Source: Pardosa pseudoannulata
Lineage: Eukaryota; Arthropoda; Arachnida; Araneae; Lycosidae
DNA length: 64,000 nt
NCBI GenBank assembly: GCA_032207245.1
Contig: CM063503.1
Span: forward strand, 102,653,922-102,717,921
Reading direction: 5' to 3'
The translations under genes and the position numbers were made by a program. The first letter of the stretch is position 1. Each line of letters opens with the position of its first letter. Below are positions 1 to 11,475 of this stretch, one piece after another. The notes under the pieces were generated by a model. The model was not told the origin of the DNA, searched no databases, and saw only the letters and a program-made list of their open reading frames with translations.

Positions 1-1399
1 GTATATATATATTAATGAAAATTCCTCTAAATTATATTTATATTAATTTACTATTCCTCTTTTCTAAATATATTATAGAATAATTTAATCAATTTTAAAT
101 CAATGTGCTTTAACTTTTTACTAAGTTCATTTATTTAAGACTGAAATATCCTAACTAATGTTTAAAAAAAAGTGTACTGATATGTTAGTTTTAATCCTAA
201 TTCTGATTTTATTTTATTTTATTTTTAATAATCTAATGTGTAATCTAATGTCTAATAATCTAATGTGTGCTAGATCTAATCTGTGTATGTGTCTTTACTT
301 TTTTTGCACATTTACAATCAATTTCTTTATAGAATTGCAGCATCGTTATCCTTGAATCGCCATTCAGTCTAGCGTTTGTTTACATCGCGCCACGTGTGTA
401 ACGATCGTATTTGGCTTGGTGATTTCCTTATTTTTTTCTTGCATTTTGCAACGAAATTTTTACTTAAAATCTTATTCTGTGGTATTAAAATCGAACATTT
501 ACTGCTAATTCTTCAAAAGCTGATTCTACTAAGCTGGCATTGTCTTGAATCTTTTATTGAATGTAATTCTGAACTATTTAGAAACCGTATCTTCAATATT
601 CGAACATTAATGTTTTTCAACTATTTCCACAGCTACAAAAGTGGATTAGGCCTATCAGAAGATACGATATTCGGTATATGTGGGGGAGATAGTGTGGTTT
701 TAGTGCAACTTTTGCAAATTTTATAAAGAATTTTTCTCAACTGAAAAGGAAGGCCATAAATGTATTGAAGGTAGTGTGATAATAAAACAATTACTGTGTA
801 TGGAATATTAATAGAAAAAGTATACACAAGAGGAAAAACAACTATGCTGCATGTTGAAATTATTCCTACTTAGTAAAGTAATTCTTAGAAGAAAAAATAT
901 AAAAAATGCTACTAAAGACAGCAGGATGAATACAGCAAGTGAAGTTTCAATGTGATGACAGGTTGGTAAGTGGTGTGACAATGGATGGAAATTGTTACTT
1001 ATCTATAAATGACTGTATTAGTTGCCTATCAGTTATAACAGCAAAGTATTAGATATTGAAATAATCTGATACTTTTGCATTTGCAGTTTAATGTTGCTGG
1101 CATAGCAATCTGTTGAGCAAAAAAAAAAAAGGTTATTAAATTCAATGTGTAGCAAAAACCACAAGAAGCTGTAAAATCACATCATAAGATTTTTGATTCA
1201 AAATGTAATAAATTATAGGCATATGAGTTTCATACGATAGGATATTGCAGAAAAGAGGAAACAACTGATTGTGTAAATTTCGACATTCAAGCATATATTG
1301 TTATTGATTGTGAAATATATAAATACTGCCATGAATTTCAGAAAACTGCAGCAAATTAAGAAAATGAATCTGCTGAATTTTTTGTGTGCTAAGAAGGTG
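1..1399. other. AT-rich left edge, no recognised gene
   Basis: Low-complexity AT-rich DNA. The longest open frame (376-726, +, 116 codons) is rich in Phe, Leu and Ile and resembles no family I know. The stretch 355-420 is slightly GC-richer and contains CACGTG, but no splice-bounded coding segment follows. I see nothing here that can be called a gene. Confidence 0.5.
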
Positions 1400-1565
1400 G
1401 TGTCAGTTCTGTCCTATCTTGGTTAGATGCCTGAGATGACATAAGACTTATATTCATATGCTTGTCGGTGCACATAAAATAGGTTCATGGTCACAATATT
1501 CACAAAATTCAAATGATACCTCTGGCGGTAGAACACAAAAATGTGTTAAGTAATAATAGTTCACA
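1400..1565 (+). repeat. SINE family 2, body fragment
   Basis: The stretch with 'cacataaaataggttc' followed by 'atggtcacaat' and 'aatgatacctctgg' matches the body of the longer copies at 42,292 and 58,880. The tRNA-like head is missing or too decayed to see. No target duplication found. Confidence 0.5.
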
Positions 1566-1639
1566 TTCCGCAAACACAATTGAAATTGTTAAATAAAGTG
1601 TGTTTTAAAGTAAACATTGAGTTTTTTGTTTTATTTTAA

Positions 1640-3140
1640 ATTTGTAAAGTTTCCTTCATTAATTAAAAGGTAAGTGATATATTTGGTTATTCTTCTGCTT
1701 ACTTAGACTATGATAAGTGATAATAAATATTTAATGTTCATACTCAGTGAACAGGAAAAAAAAAGTATCTTCCTGAGTAGATTTTTTGAATTTTACTCTT
1801 TGTATATTATAATGTATCCCTGCCTAGTATAAAACAAAAATAGTGAACCATTTATTCTAGTAACAGGGTAAAATAAAAAGTGCTTACTCACACATCACAG
1901 TAATTCAGATTTAATTACAATTCTGTATTGGTTTTATTTTAAGAAATTTGTGAGTAATGCTACATTACAAATAAACTTTCTGAATAGACTTATTGCATTT
2001 TATATTAGCACTGTTTGTATATTATAATGTATCCCTATATGATATAATATAGTGAGTTATTTATTCTATTTTATTAACAGGATACAAAAGAATTGCCAAT
2101 TAACACAATATCAGAGTAATGTGGATTTAGTTATTACAATTCTGTATTGGTTTTATTTTAAGAAATTTTTAAGTAATGCTACATTACGAATAAGTAAACT
2201 TTCTGAATAGAGTATTGCATTTTTTAATTTTACTGTTTGTATATTATAATGTATCCCTACATAATATAATAAAAATAGTGAGTTATTTATTCTATTAAGA
2301 GGATACAAAACAATTGCCTATTAACACAATATCAGAGTAATGTGGATTTAGTTATTAAATTCTATATTGGTTTTATTTTAAGAAATTTTTAAGTAATGCT
2401 ACATTACGAATAAGTAAACTTTCTGAATAGAGTATTGCATTTTTTAATTTTACTGTTTGTATATTATAATGTATCCCTACATAATATAATAAAAATAGTG
2501 AGTTATTTATTCTATTAAGAGGATACAAAACAATTGCCTATTAACACAATATCAGAGTAATGTGGATTTAGTTATTACAATTCTGTATTGGTTTTATTTT
2601 AAGAAATTTTTAAGTAATGCTACATTACGAATAAGTAAACTTTCTGAATAGAGTATTGCATTTTTTAATTTTACTGTTTGTATATTATAATGTATCCCTA
2701 CATGATATAATAAAAATAGTGAGTTATTTATTCTATTAAGAGGATACAAAAGAATTGCCTTTTAACATATCAGAGTAATGTGGATTTAGTTATTATAACT
2801 CTATATTAGATTTATTCTCAGTAATTTTTGAGTAATTTTGGATTACGAATAAGTAAACTTCCTGAATAGATTATTTCCTTTTTTTAATTTTACTCTTAGT
2901 ACATTCAATATATCGGCATGGTATAGTAACAAAAATAGTGAGCTATTTATTCCGCTAACAGGATAAAATAAAAGTGTGTACTAACACAACATCAGAGTTA
3001 TGCAGATTTAGTTATTACAAGTCTGTATTGGTTTTATTCTAAGTAATTTTTGAGTAATGTTGCATTAATGATAAGCAAAATTCCTGAATACCTTTATTAC
3101 ATTTTCCAATTTTACTGTTTAAGTGTATAATGATGTGAAC
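1640..3140. repeat. Tandem array, ~220-bp unit, about six copies
   Basis: The marker 'gtatattataatgtatccc' recurs at about 1,802, 2,017, 2,239, 2,459 and 2,680, with a degraded copy near 2,900. Each unit also holds 'agtgagttatttattct' and 'ggttttattttaagaaat'. The three middle copies are nearly identical and the outer ones are diverged, as expected when unequal exchange homogenises the centre. No coding potential. Confidence 0.85.
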
Positions 3141-3189
3141 TGAAAATTTAAAATAAGAAAAAGAAAATTAAAGATTTTTAAATTGAAGC

Positions 3190-3780
3190 TGGTATGCAAT
3201 TTATATTATATATTAATAAAGATACCAATAGCAATCAAATGAAAACACATACTGTATTTGCAGTTGACATATATAGAAAATTGCTTTATTATGAAATGAC
3301 TTAGCTATTAATACTATTATAAAAATTTAATGATTATATACAAGGGAGGAAAATGCATAAAAAAGCAGTTTTAAAGCTTTTCCACAGGAAAAATACATTT
3401 TTTCAAAATTCCAAATTTTTGTAATTCTCAATATTTTAAGAATATTTGAATGTGTCCAATTTCTATACTTCTTCAGGATATCTTAAGAATATTTTAATGT
3501 ATCCAATTTCTATAATTCTATAAATAGTATGAACTGACATCATAACATATATTTTATTTTTTCTTTTTGTTATAAAGAAAAAAATATTTAATAAAATTTG
3601 TTAATTGTTAATATACATTATAATAAATATTACAACAGCAATCAAATGAAAATACTATTTACAGTAAACAGATATTATAGAAAATTATATTTTTATCACA
3701 TGGCTTTCATACTAATACTTTTATTTAAAAAAAAAAAAAAAGATAATTGTGAGCAGGAAAAGGCAAGGAAAAAATTGTTT
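3190..3780. repeat. Diverged direct duplication, ~390 bp apart
   Basis: The block around 3,225-3,330 ('agcaatcaaatgaaaa', then 'tatagaaaatt') reappears at 3,635-3,730 with the same order of landmarks. Old segmental duplication in non-coding DNA. Confidence 0.5.
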
Positions 3781-3929
3781 TAAAATTTTTATTTCCACAT
3801 TGAAAAGAAGTTTTAAAACGCTTTAAAGCATTTTTCTACAATTCAAGTTTTTATTCTTCAGAATATCATAAGAATATTTGATTTTATTTAATTTCTATAA
3901 TTCTTCAGAAAATCTTGTGTAAGTATTAG

Positions 3930-4240
3930 AATATATCCAATTATCTCAAAATTTTCTCAAAAAAGAAATCTTAAGAATATCTTAAGTTATTTGGCCCACA
4001 TAAGCCTACATTTAGAGAAAATTTTCAGATTATATTCTTAAGATTTTCTGCAGATTATATTCTTAAGATTTTCTGCAGATTATTTTCTTAAGATTTTCTG
4101 CAGATTATTTTAAGATTTTCTGCAGATTATATTCTTAAGAAAATCTTCAGAATTATTTTAGGCTTAAGATGTGGGCCAAATAACTTAAGATTTTCTTAAG
4201 ATTTTTTTTTGAGAAAATCTTGAGATTTTTTCTAGTAGGG
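3930..4240. repeat. Foldback element with internal direct repeats
   Basis: The left arm (about 3,950-4,045: 'cttaagttatttggcccaca') is inverted in the right arm (about 4,130-4,225: 'tgtgggccaaataacttaag'). Between them 'agattttctgcagattat' repeats four times at ~29-bp spacing. The arms can form a stem of roughly 90 bp. No transposase; best called a foldback or MITE-like repeat. No target duplication identified. Confidence 0.75.
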
Positions 4241-4302
4241 TAAAGCAATAACTCGGTTATTCATGGATGTTGCGTGTGTGCCAATTGCTCCAAACTGCCC
4301 CG

Positions 4303-4475
4303 GCCGAATGCTGGCCGATTGGTTAGGGCGTTGATCGTTGGTACCGGAGTTCGTGGGTTCGAATCCCACTCTAGCATGGATGTTCGTAGCCGTTCGGAAT
4401 CGGCTTTAAGCAGTAGGTCCCGGTCTCATTAGCCCTCGTGTGCAAAACAGTAGACCGTAGTGCTCCAAACCAAAG
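4303..4475 (+). repeat. SINE family 1 (tRNA-derived), full copy
   Basis: The tRNA-like head has an A-box-like 'tggttagggcgt' and a B box 'gttcgtgggttcgaatccc', followed by the family body ('agccgttcggaatcggcttt', 'agtaggtcccggtctcatt') and an end near 'gtagtgctccaaacc'. It is flanked by a 12-bp target duplication 'caaactgccccg' at 4,291-4,302 and 4,476-4,487, so this is a retrotransposed insertion and not a functional tRNA gene. Confidence 0.9.
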
Positions 4476-4487
4476 CAAACTGCCCCG

Positions 4488-5108
4488 ATTGCTGATATCG
4501 GCTCCCAACTGCTTCAAAATTGTATTTTAATAGAAATTGCACCGAAACTGCGTCATGTTACAAATTTACGTAGTTTTCACACGTTTAGACTTATTCACTA
4601 ATTTCACCCACCGAACCTCACTGAATACTAAATTTTGAAGAGAATATGGGATATTTTTTCTTAATACCTACTAGTCAGATAAAAGTATACAAACAAAGCA
4701 AAAAAAAAATTCCGGCTTTAACCATGATACCTTACTTTTTGGTACTACGGACTCATGATTGTCAAAAACTTCCAACAAAAATTAAATTTCTGTACTCGCC
4801 AAAAAGAAAGTAGTTTATAGCATATTGAAGGATAAAAGTTGGTTCTCCTGTCCTGGCCTTTTTTTTTTTTTTTTTTTTTTTTGTTACTATTTTTCACAGG
4901 ATTTTGAAAATGAAATTAAACATCCTACTCATAATGTTTGAAACATGTGTAATAACTCTTCAAGCATCATGCTTTAAAGAATTCTTTCTTGTTTATAAAT
5001 AAATTCATACTGAAGCTATAACAAAGGGGCTTGCTAGCAATTTTGAAGCACTTTTTTATTGCTAATACTTTGTTATAATCTTTTATACAAATATAGCACA
5101 CAATTACA

Positions 5109-5112
<4 letters not shown>
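4488..5112. other. Non-coding spacer with poly-T tract
   Basis: AT-rich sequence containing a T tract at about 4,859-4,882, possibly the reversed A-tail of an old retroposed sequence. No open frame with recognisable content. Confidence 0.4.

Positions 5113-5182
<70 letters not shown>
5113..5182. repeat. (TA)n microsatellite
   Basis: About 35 uninterrupted TA units ending exactly at the left end of the Tc1-like element. Together with the TA run starting at 7,852 it probably was one array, split by two insertions. Confidence 0.95.
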
Positions 5183-5187
<5 letters not shown>

Positions 5188-6385
5188 TCAAGAGCCAGAA
5201 CATTATGACCACCGGTCAATAACGAGTTGGCCCATCTTTGGCACGCAACACAGCTTCAACCTGCCTTGGCATGGATGTCACAAGTCCTTGGTAGATGGCC
5301 GGAGACAGACTGTACCAGATGTTTAAGCAAAGGTTAAGCATATCCAAGATATTGCGAATTGGTGATCTTTGAACTCTGAGCTACCGACCCATGACATCCC
5401 AAATGTGTTCTATCATACTGAGATCCGGTGAATTAGGCGGCCAGGACATTAACTGGAATTCAGCATCATGTTCTTGGAACTATTCCAACACAATTTTAGC
5501 CTTGTGACATGGGTTGTTGTCCTATTGGAACATTCCATTTCCAGCTGGAAAAACAGAGACCATATAAGGTCAGCAATGATGTTCAGATACCCTGTAGCAT
5601 TCATGGTCTGCAACCACAGGTCCCAGAGAAACCCAAGAGCACGTCTCCCAAAGCATAATACCACCACCACCGGCCTGTGTATGACCTAATGTACAATGAG
5701 GGAGCAACCATCGCTTGGAAGACGGCGTATCCTGACACGGCCATCGACGTGATGAATGGCAAACCGTGATTGATCTGACCAGGCAACTCTCTCCCTCTGA
5801 TCCATGGACCAGTCGCGATGTTTCTGGGACCAGCGTAGGCGCAGTTGGCGATGACGCTTGGTCAGCAAAGGAACACGAGTAGGAGTTTGCTGCGTAACCC
5901 CATACCTAACAGTATCTGCTGAACAGTGTGCTCCGATTCTATTCTACTTGTCCCTGCATTGTATTGGGTTGTCATCTGAGCCACTGTCTGGCTCCGGTTT
6001 TGCTTCACCATGCTAGACAGTCTCCGACGACCTTTTACTTTGATAGCATGTGGACGCCCAACGCCATGTCGTCTTCTGCTGTTTCACCGTCATTCATCCA
6101 CTTTGCATAAGTACTAACAACTGTAGATCTCGAACAACCCATGAGTAGTGCAGTTTTGGAAATACTTGTTCCGAGCTTTCGAACCCATTACAATCTGTCC
6201 TCTATCAAAATCGCTTAGATAAGCAGCCTTTTCCATCACACACAGAAGTAAGTAAAAGAATGATTCTTCAGACTCTTCAGCAGCAGTTAAATACCACTTC
6301 CACCTGATCACGAGAATTCCACGTCATCCAGGCGAGTTCATTGAAAAATGTGGGGATGATCATAACGTTTTGGCTCTTGAGTGTG
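5183..6385 (-). mobile_element. Tc1-like DNA transposon, degenerate
   Basis: The 1,203-bp element is bounded by TIRs of about 30 bp: 'cacactcaagagccagaac' at the left and, read inward from the right end, 'cacactcaagagccaaaac'. Both ends are flanked by TA. The minus strand encodes a decayed IS630/Tc1-superfamily transposase. The right TA overlaps the TATA duplication of the next element, so the two insertions abut. Confidence 0.9.
5213..6300 (-). pseudogene. Tc1-like transposase relic
   Basis: Conceptual translation on the minus strand gives typical blocks split over frames: 'VAWSDQSRFAIHHVDGRVRI' around the first catalytic Asp (about 5,730-5,800), 'FQQDNNPCHKA' around the second (about 5,500-5,530), 'WPPNSPDLSMIEHIWDVM' for the third region (about 5,405-5,455), and the C-terminal 'SMPRQVEAVLRAKDGPTRY' (about 5,213-5,270). 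Frames change between blocks and stops interrupt, so no functional enzyme is made. Confidence 0.88.
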
Positions 6386-6599
6386 TATATGTTACTGTGA
6401 ATGCCCGAAATTGGAGAATGTCGACATTCACCGGTGAATGTCAACATATACCAAATACCTCGGGGAAAGACCGAATATTTGATTATATTTTGTTATATTC
6501 GGACTATCACCGGTGTATGTCGACAATCCCCATGCACTGATGGTGAATGTTGAAAAAAAATGTTTTTGTTACTTTTTAAATCATACTTTACTATTAAAA

Positions 6600-6945
6600 C
6601 ATATAATGATATATGTCAAAAAAAGCACATACCATGAAGGAATACTCCAAAGTCCCTGTGTCCATTCGAAAGGAAAATATCGAAGAGGAGTTTCAACCTA
6701 CTACGCCTTCTATCAAGACCTGACTAAACAGCAGAAGAGCGGCTGCAAAAGATAATTTGCAACGAAAATGTTGCAAACCTAAAAAAAAATTCCTCCTGCT
6801 CATATTAATGATACTGTGTGACTACAAGTCCCTGATGTCGACCGTGGTCGTACAGATGCCCGAAATGTATTGGCGGTTGTTGTTGGAATAGAAGACTCCG
6901 ACTTTTATATATTAGTAAAGAAAAATGGTACCCCTTAATCAGTTT
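6600..6945 (+). pseudogene. Integrase C-terminal remnant, Ginger/KRBA2-like
   Basis: In-frame pieces read 'HEGILQ', 'YYAFYQDLTKQQKSGCKR', then 'VPDVDRGRTDARNVLAVVVG' and 'IEDSDFYILVKKNGTP' before a stop near 6,938. The block with PDVDRG, a conserved RN, and VLAVV is, as I recall, characteristic of the C-terminal part of the Ginger-derived integrases that include vertebrate KRBA2. Stops and a frame change precede it and the catalytic core is absent. Assignment from memory of the family, not from a search. Confidence 0.6.
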
Positions 6946-6986
6946 ATATTTTGTAAAAAAAAAAGTTACTCTCCATAGATGAGATT

Positions 6987-7163
6987 GCCGAATGATGACC
7001 GAATGGTTAGGGAACTGACCTTCGGAACCGGAGTTCGTGGGTTCGAGTCCCACTGAGGCATGGGTGTTCGTAGCCGTTCGGAATCGGCTTTAAGCAGTAG
7101 GTCCTGGTCTCATTAACCCTCGTGTTGCAAAAAGTAGACCGTAGTGCTCCCAAACAACCCAAC
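6987..7163 (+). repeat. SINE family 1, full copy inside the Ginger-like element
   Basis: Same head and body as the 4,303 copy ('gttcgtgggttcgagtccc', 'agccgttcggaatcggcttt'). Flanked by a 14-bp target duplication 'ccatagatgagatt' at 6,973-6,986 and 7,164-7,177. Its position shows that the SINE is younger than the host transposon. Confidence 0.93.
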
Positions 7164-7847
7164 CCATAGATGAGATTTCTTCTCGAGAAATGTCGTTGAG
7201 AGAAGTAGCTGCAGATAACTCGGAAAGTGGAGTTCATGGCTAAAAACGCTGTCTTTGGAAAGAGAAATATTTCATTACTAAATGCCATTGTAAATGCAAG
7301 GGACTCTTGTGCAATTCAAATTGCTATAACAGTTTAAATGGTGGCAACAAATAAGATACTATAACGTCAATCACATAATTAAGTTAATTATTGTTATTAT
7401 TTTCTGTTCTAAGAATGTTCGGTTTGTTTTAAGTTCAACAGTTACATGTGCTGGTACTATAGATTTGACTCAATTACGGAGAAGAAAATATAAATATTCG
7501 ACATGTTCAACATTCACCATTCACCATTAGTGCATGGTGAATGTCGACATTTATCGGTGTAAGTCAGAAATAAGTGTATTTAGCAAATATTTCGGACACT
7601 AGTACTATAGATTTTGGACACTAGTACTATGCTAGTACTATAGATTTGACTCAATTACGGAAAAGAAAATATAAATATCCGACATGTTCAACATTCACCA
7701 GTAGTGAATGGTGAATGTCGACATTTACTGGTGTAAGTCAGAAATAAGTGTATTTAGCAAATATTTCGGACATACACCAAACGACTACGTGAATGTTGAC
7801 ATTCACCAGTGAAAGTCGAGATTCTCCAGACTTCGGTCTTCCACAGT

Positions 7848-7851
<4 letters not shown>

Positions 7852-7892
<41 letters not shown>
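7852..7892. repeat. (TA)n microsatellite
   Basis: About 20 TA units directly beside the right end of the Ginger-like element; probably the other half of the array ending at 5,182. Confidence 0.9.
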
Positions 7893-7893
<1 letters not shown>

Positions 7894-8146
7894 TTGCATT
7901 TGAATATGTAAATCCAAAACCAACAAACCATATCAGCAATTGAAAATTTGGGTATTTTGAATGCAAGCAACCAATCATTCTAAATTATTAGCCAGACTTC
8001 TCGAAAACTGCAATTTTTTTAATCGTTAGTTTAACTGCTACAAAACAATATATCCGTCTCGAAATCAACATTTTGGTTGCTACAAATTTTAAGTTAAGAT
8101 GCTCCTTAAACTGCAACAAAAGGCTTGACGGGGTGCAACATCCCAG

Positions 8147-8211
8147 CGCAATTTCTCCGTTTAAACAGATTAATCGCGGTTAGCTATTACACGACTTTGG
8201 TGAGACGGCCC
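8147..8211 (-). repeat. Half copy of a palindromic MITE
   Basis: Carries 'ctccgtttaaacagattaat' and the terminal block ending 'acgactttggtgagacggcc'. It equals one half of the complete MITE at 8,267-8,392. Confidence 0.65.
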
Positions 8212-8266
8212 TTAATCTTCGTGAGATATCATTGTCTAGATGATTACATCTAATTCGGTATACTAA

Positions 8267-8392
8267 GGGCCGGTCCCCAAAGTCGTTTAATGGCGATTAA
8301 TCTCTGTTTAAACTTAGAATTGCGTCCCACCATTGCTTGGCACCATCGGTTAATCGCGGTTAGCTGTTAAACGACTTTGGTAAAACCAGCCC
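8267..8392. mobile_element. 126-bp palindromic MITE
   Basis: Terminal inverted repeats 'gggccggtccccaaagtcg' and 'cgactttggtaaaaccagccc' (last 20 shown as two parts in the sequence). Flanks are 'ctaa' and 'ttaa', so the target duplication is either TA or a TWA trinucleotide; mariner-like and PIF/Harbinger-like origins are both possible. A further copy lies at 15,632-15,765. Confidence 0.75.
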
Positions 8393-8399
8393 TTAAATG

Positions 8400-10765
8400 G
8401 CTAGTTAATCTCAGATTAGTTATAACAGTAAGTCCCGGTCTTAGTTCAATGTTTTATAACGGGAAAATAGTTTTATAAAGTGTTTTGAACTTTTGTTAAT
8501 GTTGATTATCTCTAGATTTTGTTGAAAAGGAGGATATACTTGTGAGCAAGTTCAAAACAACTAATTTGTTGCCACACCTCTCGACTTCAGAAATCTGTTC
8601 TCATCCTTGCAGCAATGAATGATTTATATGTTAGAATGAAAATGGAGCAGATAAGTGTGGCAGTAACAATTTTAAATAGATTTTTATCAGTTTTAAGAAG
8701 ATTTAATTTGATGTTTTATTATCTAATGGTAATGCGGTTCGTTCATATTCCATGACGTCATGTTTTTTTCTGCCCTCATCAATTCGTCAATTGTCATTTA
8801 GCGCTACGGGGTGCTCTGACTTGGACATGCGAGGTTTCTGATGGCCATCTATCAAATGAATATCTAAGGTAAATACACACTAATTCTGTTTAATAAATTG
8901 CTAAATTCTTGCATTGTTTACCCCGGTTTCGGAAGACTGATTCAATTTAAGAGGAGGTTAACTATAAAAATATAGAATTGTTTAAATTGGCTCATATTAT
9001 AAACATTGATGAAAAATTCAAACCTGTATTTTCAAGGCTTTTAAATAGATGCATATAACGTCATTTATAGCTCTCTTTTATTAACTAATAAGCTATTTAT
9101 AAGGTATTTATAACTAATAAGCTATTTATAAGGTATTTATAACTAATAAGCTATTATATTATTTTTTTATTTGTTTTCCTCCAAATTCCATGCATTCAAA
9201 ATTCTAAAGTTATTCTGTTTTTGTTTTGAAGATACAAGTGTTAAGTTTTGCATTGAGCTATATATGGGATAACACTGTGAATAAGCAAAAAGTTGCTTCA
9301 TTATGTTATACACTGATATAAAGAAAAAAATTGTCAAAATGCTTGGTTTTAGTGTATCACGAATGTGTTTATAAAATACAAATCTAGAGATATCCAAATA
9401 TTTATTTAGAAGCTTATGTAGGGAGCTTTAATATAGTTCAATGATAATTTTGAAGCAAAAATACTAATGCTTAAAATTTTAAACTTTACAGATTTAAAAA
9501 AAGTACTTGTTTTACTATACTTCATTTTCTTGACCTGCTTTAAATTGAATTCTAAAATACAAAAAATTCCAATGTTTGCTGTAATACTTCAAATAAACTT
9601 GTTTTCTTTTAAAAGAACATCATGTCCCCTTAAAACTAAACGGGTGTTGGGTGCATAAAATTTTATGTTCGACATCATGTCCATTGTTTTTTCCAAACAA
9701 GTTTATCTGAATAATTCGCATTTCTGTTGCACCTGTGTCTATAAATAAAATATTCGTAATGTTTTTTCTTGCTTTACAGTCTCACGCTAATTTGAAAATG
9801 CTTTATTTTAATGAACTCAATTTACCGAAAATACAAAAGCCATTATGTAAGTATGTAATGTTGTCAATGTGGCATCGGGAACATTCATTTATTACATTTT
9901 TATATTTCTAATGCAAGTAATTTCTTTTCATAAAGACTGAAGTGTGGATTTTTTAACATTTTTATTTTATGCGGAAGTGATTTCCTCAAATCCCATCAAG
10001 AGATTAGAAACACTGTATATTCTTCATGTAATTCACTTTTCCCTTAATAGAGCACTTAATTAAAATTAATCCTTTAATAAAAATTTACTTTTAAAAAGTT
10101 CTGTATATGTTGGAAGATTTTATAAATATCTCCAGCTATGCATAAATGATTCTAGTTGCTTATTAATAGGCATTTCTTATTTATACGACGATGCATTTAA
10201 TTTTATTACAAGGTTATATGTTTCTGTTCTGTAGGTAAATATATACTAATAGTTTTCTAGTTTGACCTGATTAATAAGTATTTATATGGGTATAAATGCT
10301 CTTAACAAGACTTTATTTTGTATATATTAATAAATTCAAGACTTTTTAAGTTTATATGTGTTAACAAACGAAATCTTGAATGAATCATTGTGTAATTTAG
10401 CCATTTTTTTCATATCCTTAACATATGTGGGCCAAAATTATTTTCAATAGAAAATACAAATTTCAATAACTTTCGAGTATATTTCACACATTAGAATAAC
10501 CCTAAAAGTTTTTATACATTTAGAAATTTAATGTTATTTATCTGTCAATGTCATGTTTAGGAGAACTAGCACTAAAATAACTTTCTTTTTATAATTCAGC
10601 TATTGTATCACTGTTTTGGATGTTTTTGGAAATATTTCACGTCCAATTGTACCCAATGGAGATTTATTAGTGTATGTGTCTACACCAAATGCACATATCT
10701 AACAAATCTCTTTTCGGTTGGATCATTTTCAGAACTTTCTATGTTTTGAAAGGTAAGTATTAGAT
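8400..10765. repeat. Left arm of a large inverted repeat
   Basis: This arm matches the reverse complement of 13,395-15,910 in the same order over its whole length. Anchors: 'ttatctctagattttgttg' near 8,507 against 15,776-15,795; 'attccaatgtttgctgtaat' near 9,568 against 14,650-14,675; 'tctaaaagtttttatac'-type sequence near 10,502 against 13,762; 'tgcacatatctaac' near 10,690 against 13,448-13,460. Similarity is roughly 75-85% by eye. Two donor-like sites are conserved in both arms ('aaggtaaata' near 8,867 and 'ggtaagtat' near 10,753). No coding content recognised. Confidence 0.85.
9079..9154. repeat. 30-bp direct repeat, about 2.5 copies
   Basis: 'aactaataagctatttataa' plus 'ggtatttat' repeats with a 30-bp period. 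Confidence 0.9.
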
Positions 10766-10837
10766 ATTTTACTGATTTCATTAACATTTGATTGTTTTTA
10801 TATAAGCCTTATTACAAATATCTCGACCGATCGAGTA

Positions 10838-10943
10838 AGGGTGGACCATTTTTGGAATAGAGTACCGAACTCCCCTATTTGTCGACTTCGTAACTTTCGA
10901 AGTCGACGTAAGCGTCCTGTCTACCGCAATAAAGTACCACCCT
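10838..10943. mobile_element. 106-bp mariner-type MITE with central palindrome
   Basis: Ends 'agggtggacca' and 'taccaccct' flanked by TA (10,836-10,837 and 10,944-10,945). The middle holds a strong hairpin: 'gtcgacttcg' and 'cgaagtcgac' around a short loop (about 10,880-10,905). Confidence 0.75.
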
Positions 10944-10945
10944 TA

Positions 10946-11254
10946 TTTATCTATTAACGACATTTGAAAATTCCCACAGTTGTCCACTGATATTAGCAGA
11001 GTATGAATCAAATCTATTCTATAAGAACCAGAAAAATCAGTGTAAGAATGTTTCCTTTGCTAGGATACTTATTTTATACTTCCAAACACCCAGATTGTGT
11101 AATGGTTGGCATATTGTGCTCTGGTTCGATGTATTTTTGCTGTCCTTTCATAGGGAATAATTTTATCCTCTCCCAGAATAAAACTGCCAACAAAATTTAC
11201 AGATTTGTAGACGACAATGTTAAAAAAGACTAAATAGTAAATAGTTTTATATTT
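10946..11254. other. Unassigned stretch in the inverted-repeat spacer
   Basis: Contains an open frame at 11,003-11,233 (+, 76 codons) that resembles no family I know. Nothing else recognised. Confidence 0.35.
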
Positions 11255-11475
11255 TTCTGTTGACCACTATTTTTACTGTAGCTCGCAATGCACAATATCT
11301 TAATACTAAACATGGATGGGAAGATGTTACACAACCCCCTAACAAGTGTAAGTTAAGGAATGACCACGAACCTACTTTACGTGCCATTAATGAACATGGA
11401 GGATCTTTGGCTCGAATTCCCAACCCACTGGTGCTGAGATAAACTCCTTTGCCGATTGAGCTCTGCTATCAATTC
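11255..11475 (-). repeat. SINE family 2, copy
   Basis: On the minus strand a tRNA-like head ('gctcaatcggcaaaggag' and a B box 'ggttgggaattcgagcc') is followed by the family body ('catgttcattaatggcacgt', 'gtaggttcgtggtcatt'), matching the copies at 42,292 and 58,880. Confidence 0.75.

Larger units (their letters stand above)
6390..7851 (+). mobile_element. Ginger-like (integrase-type) DNA transposon relic
   Basis: The element starts 'tgttactgtg' and ends 'cacagtaaca', with longer imperfect TIRs continuing into 'gaatgtcgacattcac'-type blocks. It is flanked by TATA at 6,386-6,389 and 7,852-7,855, consistent with a 4-bp target duplication, although the target is itself (TA)n. TG...CA termini, a 4-bp duplication and an internal integrase-like remnant point to the Ginger group. 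An internal ~180-bp duplication (about 7,450-7,605 and 7,630-7,785) repeats the subterminal blocks. A SINE inserted at 6,987-7,163. Confidence 0.7.

Noticed and set aside
4303..4380. Possible tRNA gene
   Set aside because: The A and B boxes are present but the cloverleaf is incomplete and the unit continues into a conserved body with target duplications, so it is a SINE. The other tRNA-like heads are rejected for the same reason.
5449..6110. Open frames on both strands as host genes
   Set aside because: They lie inside the Tc1-like element and are fragments or shadows of its transposase.
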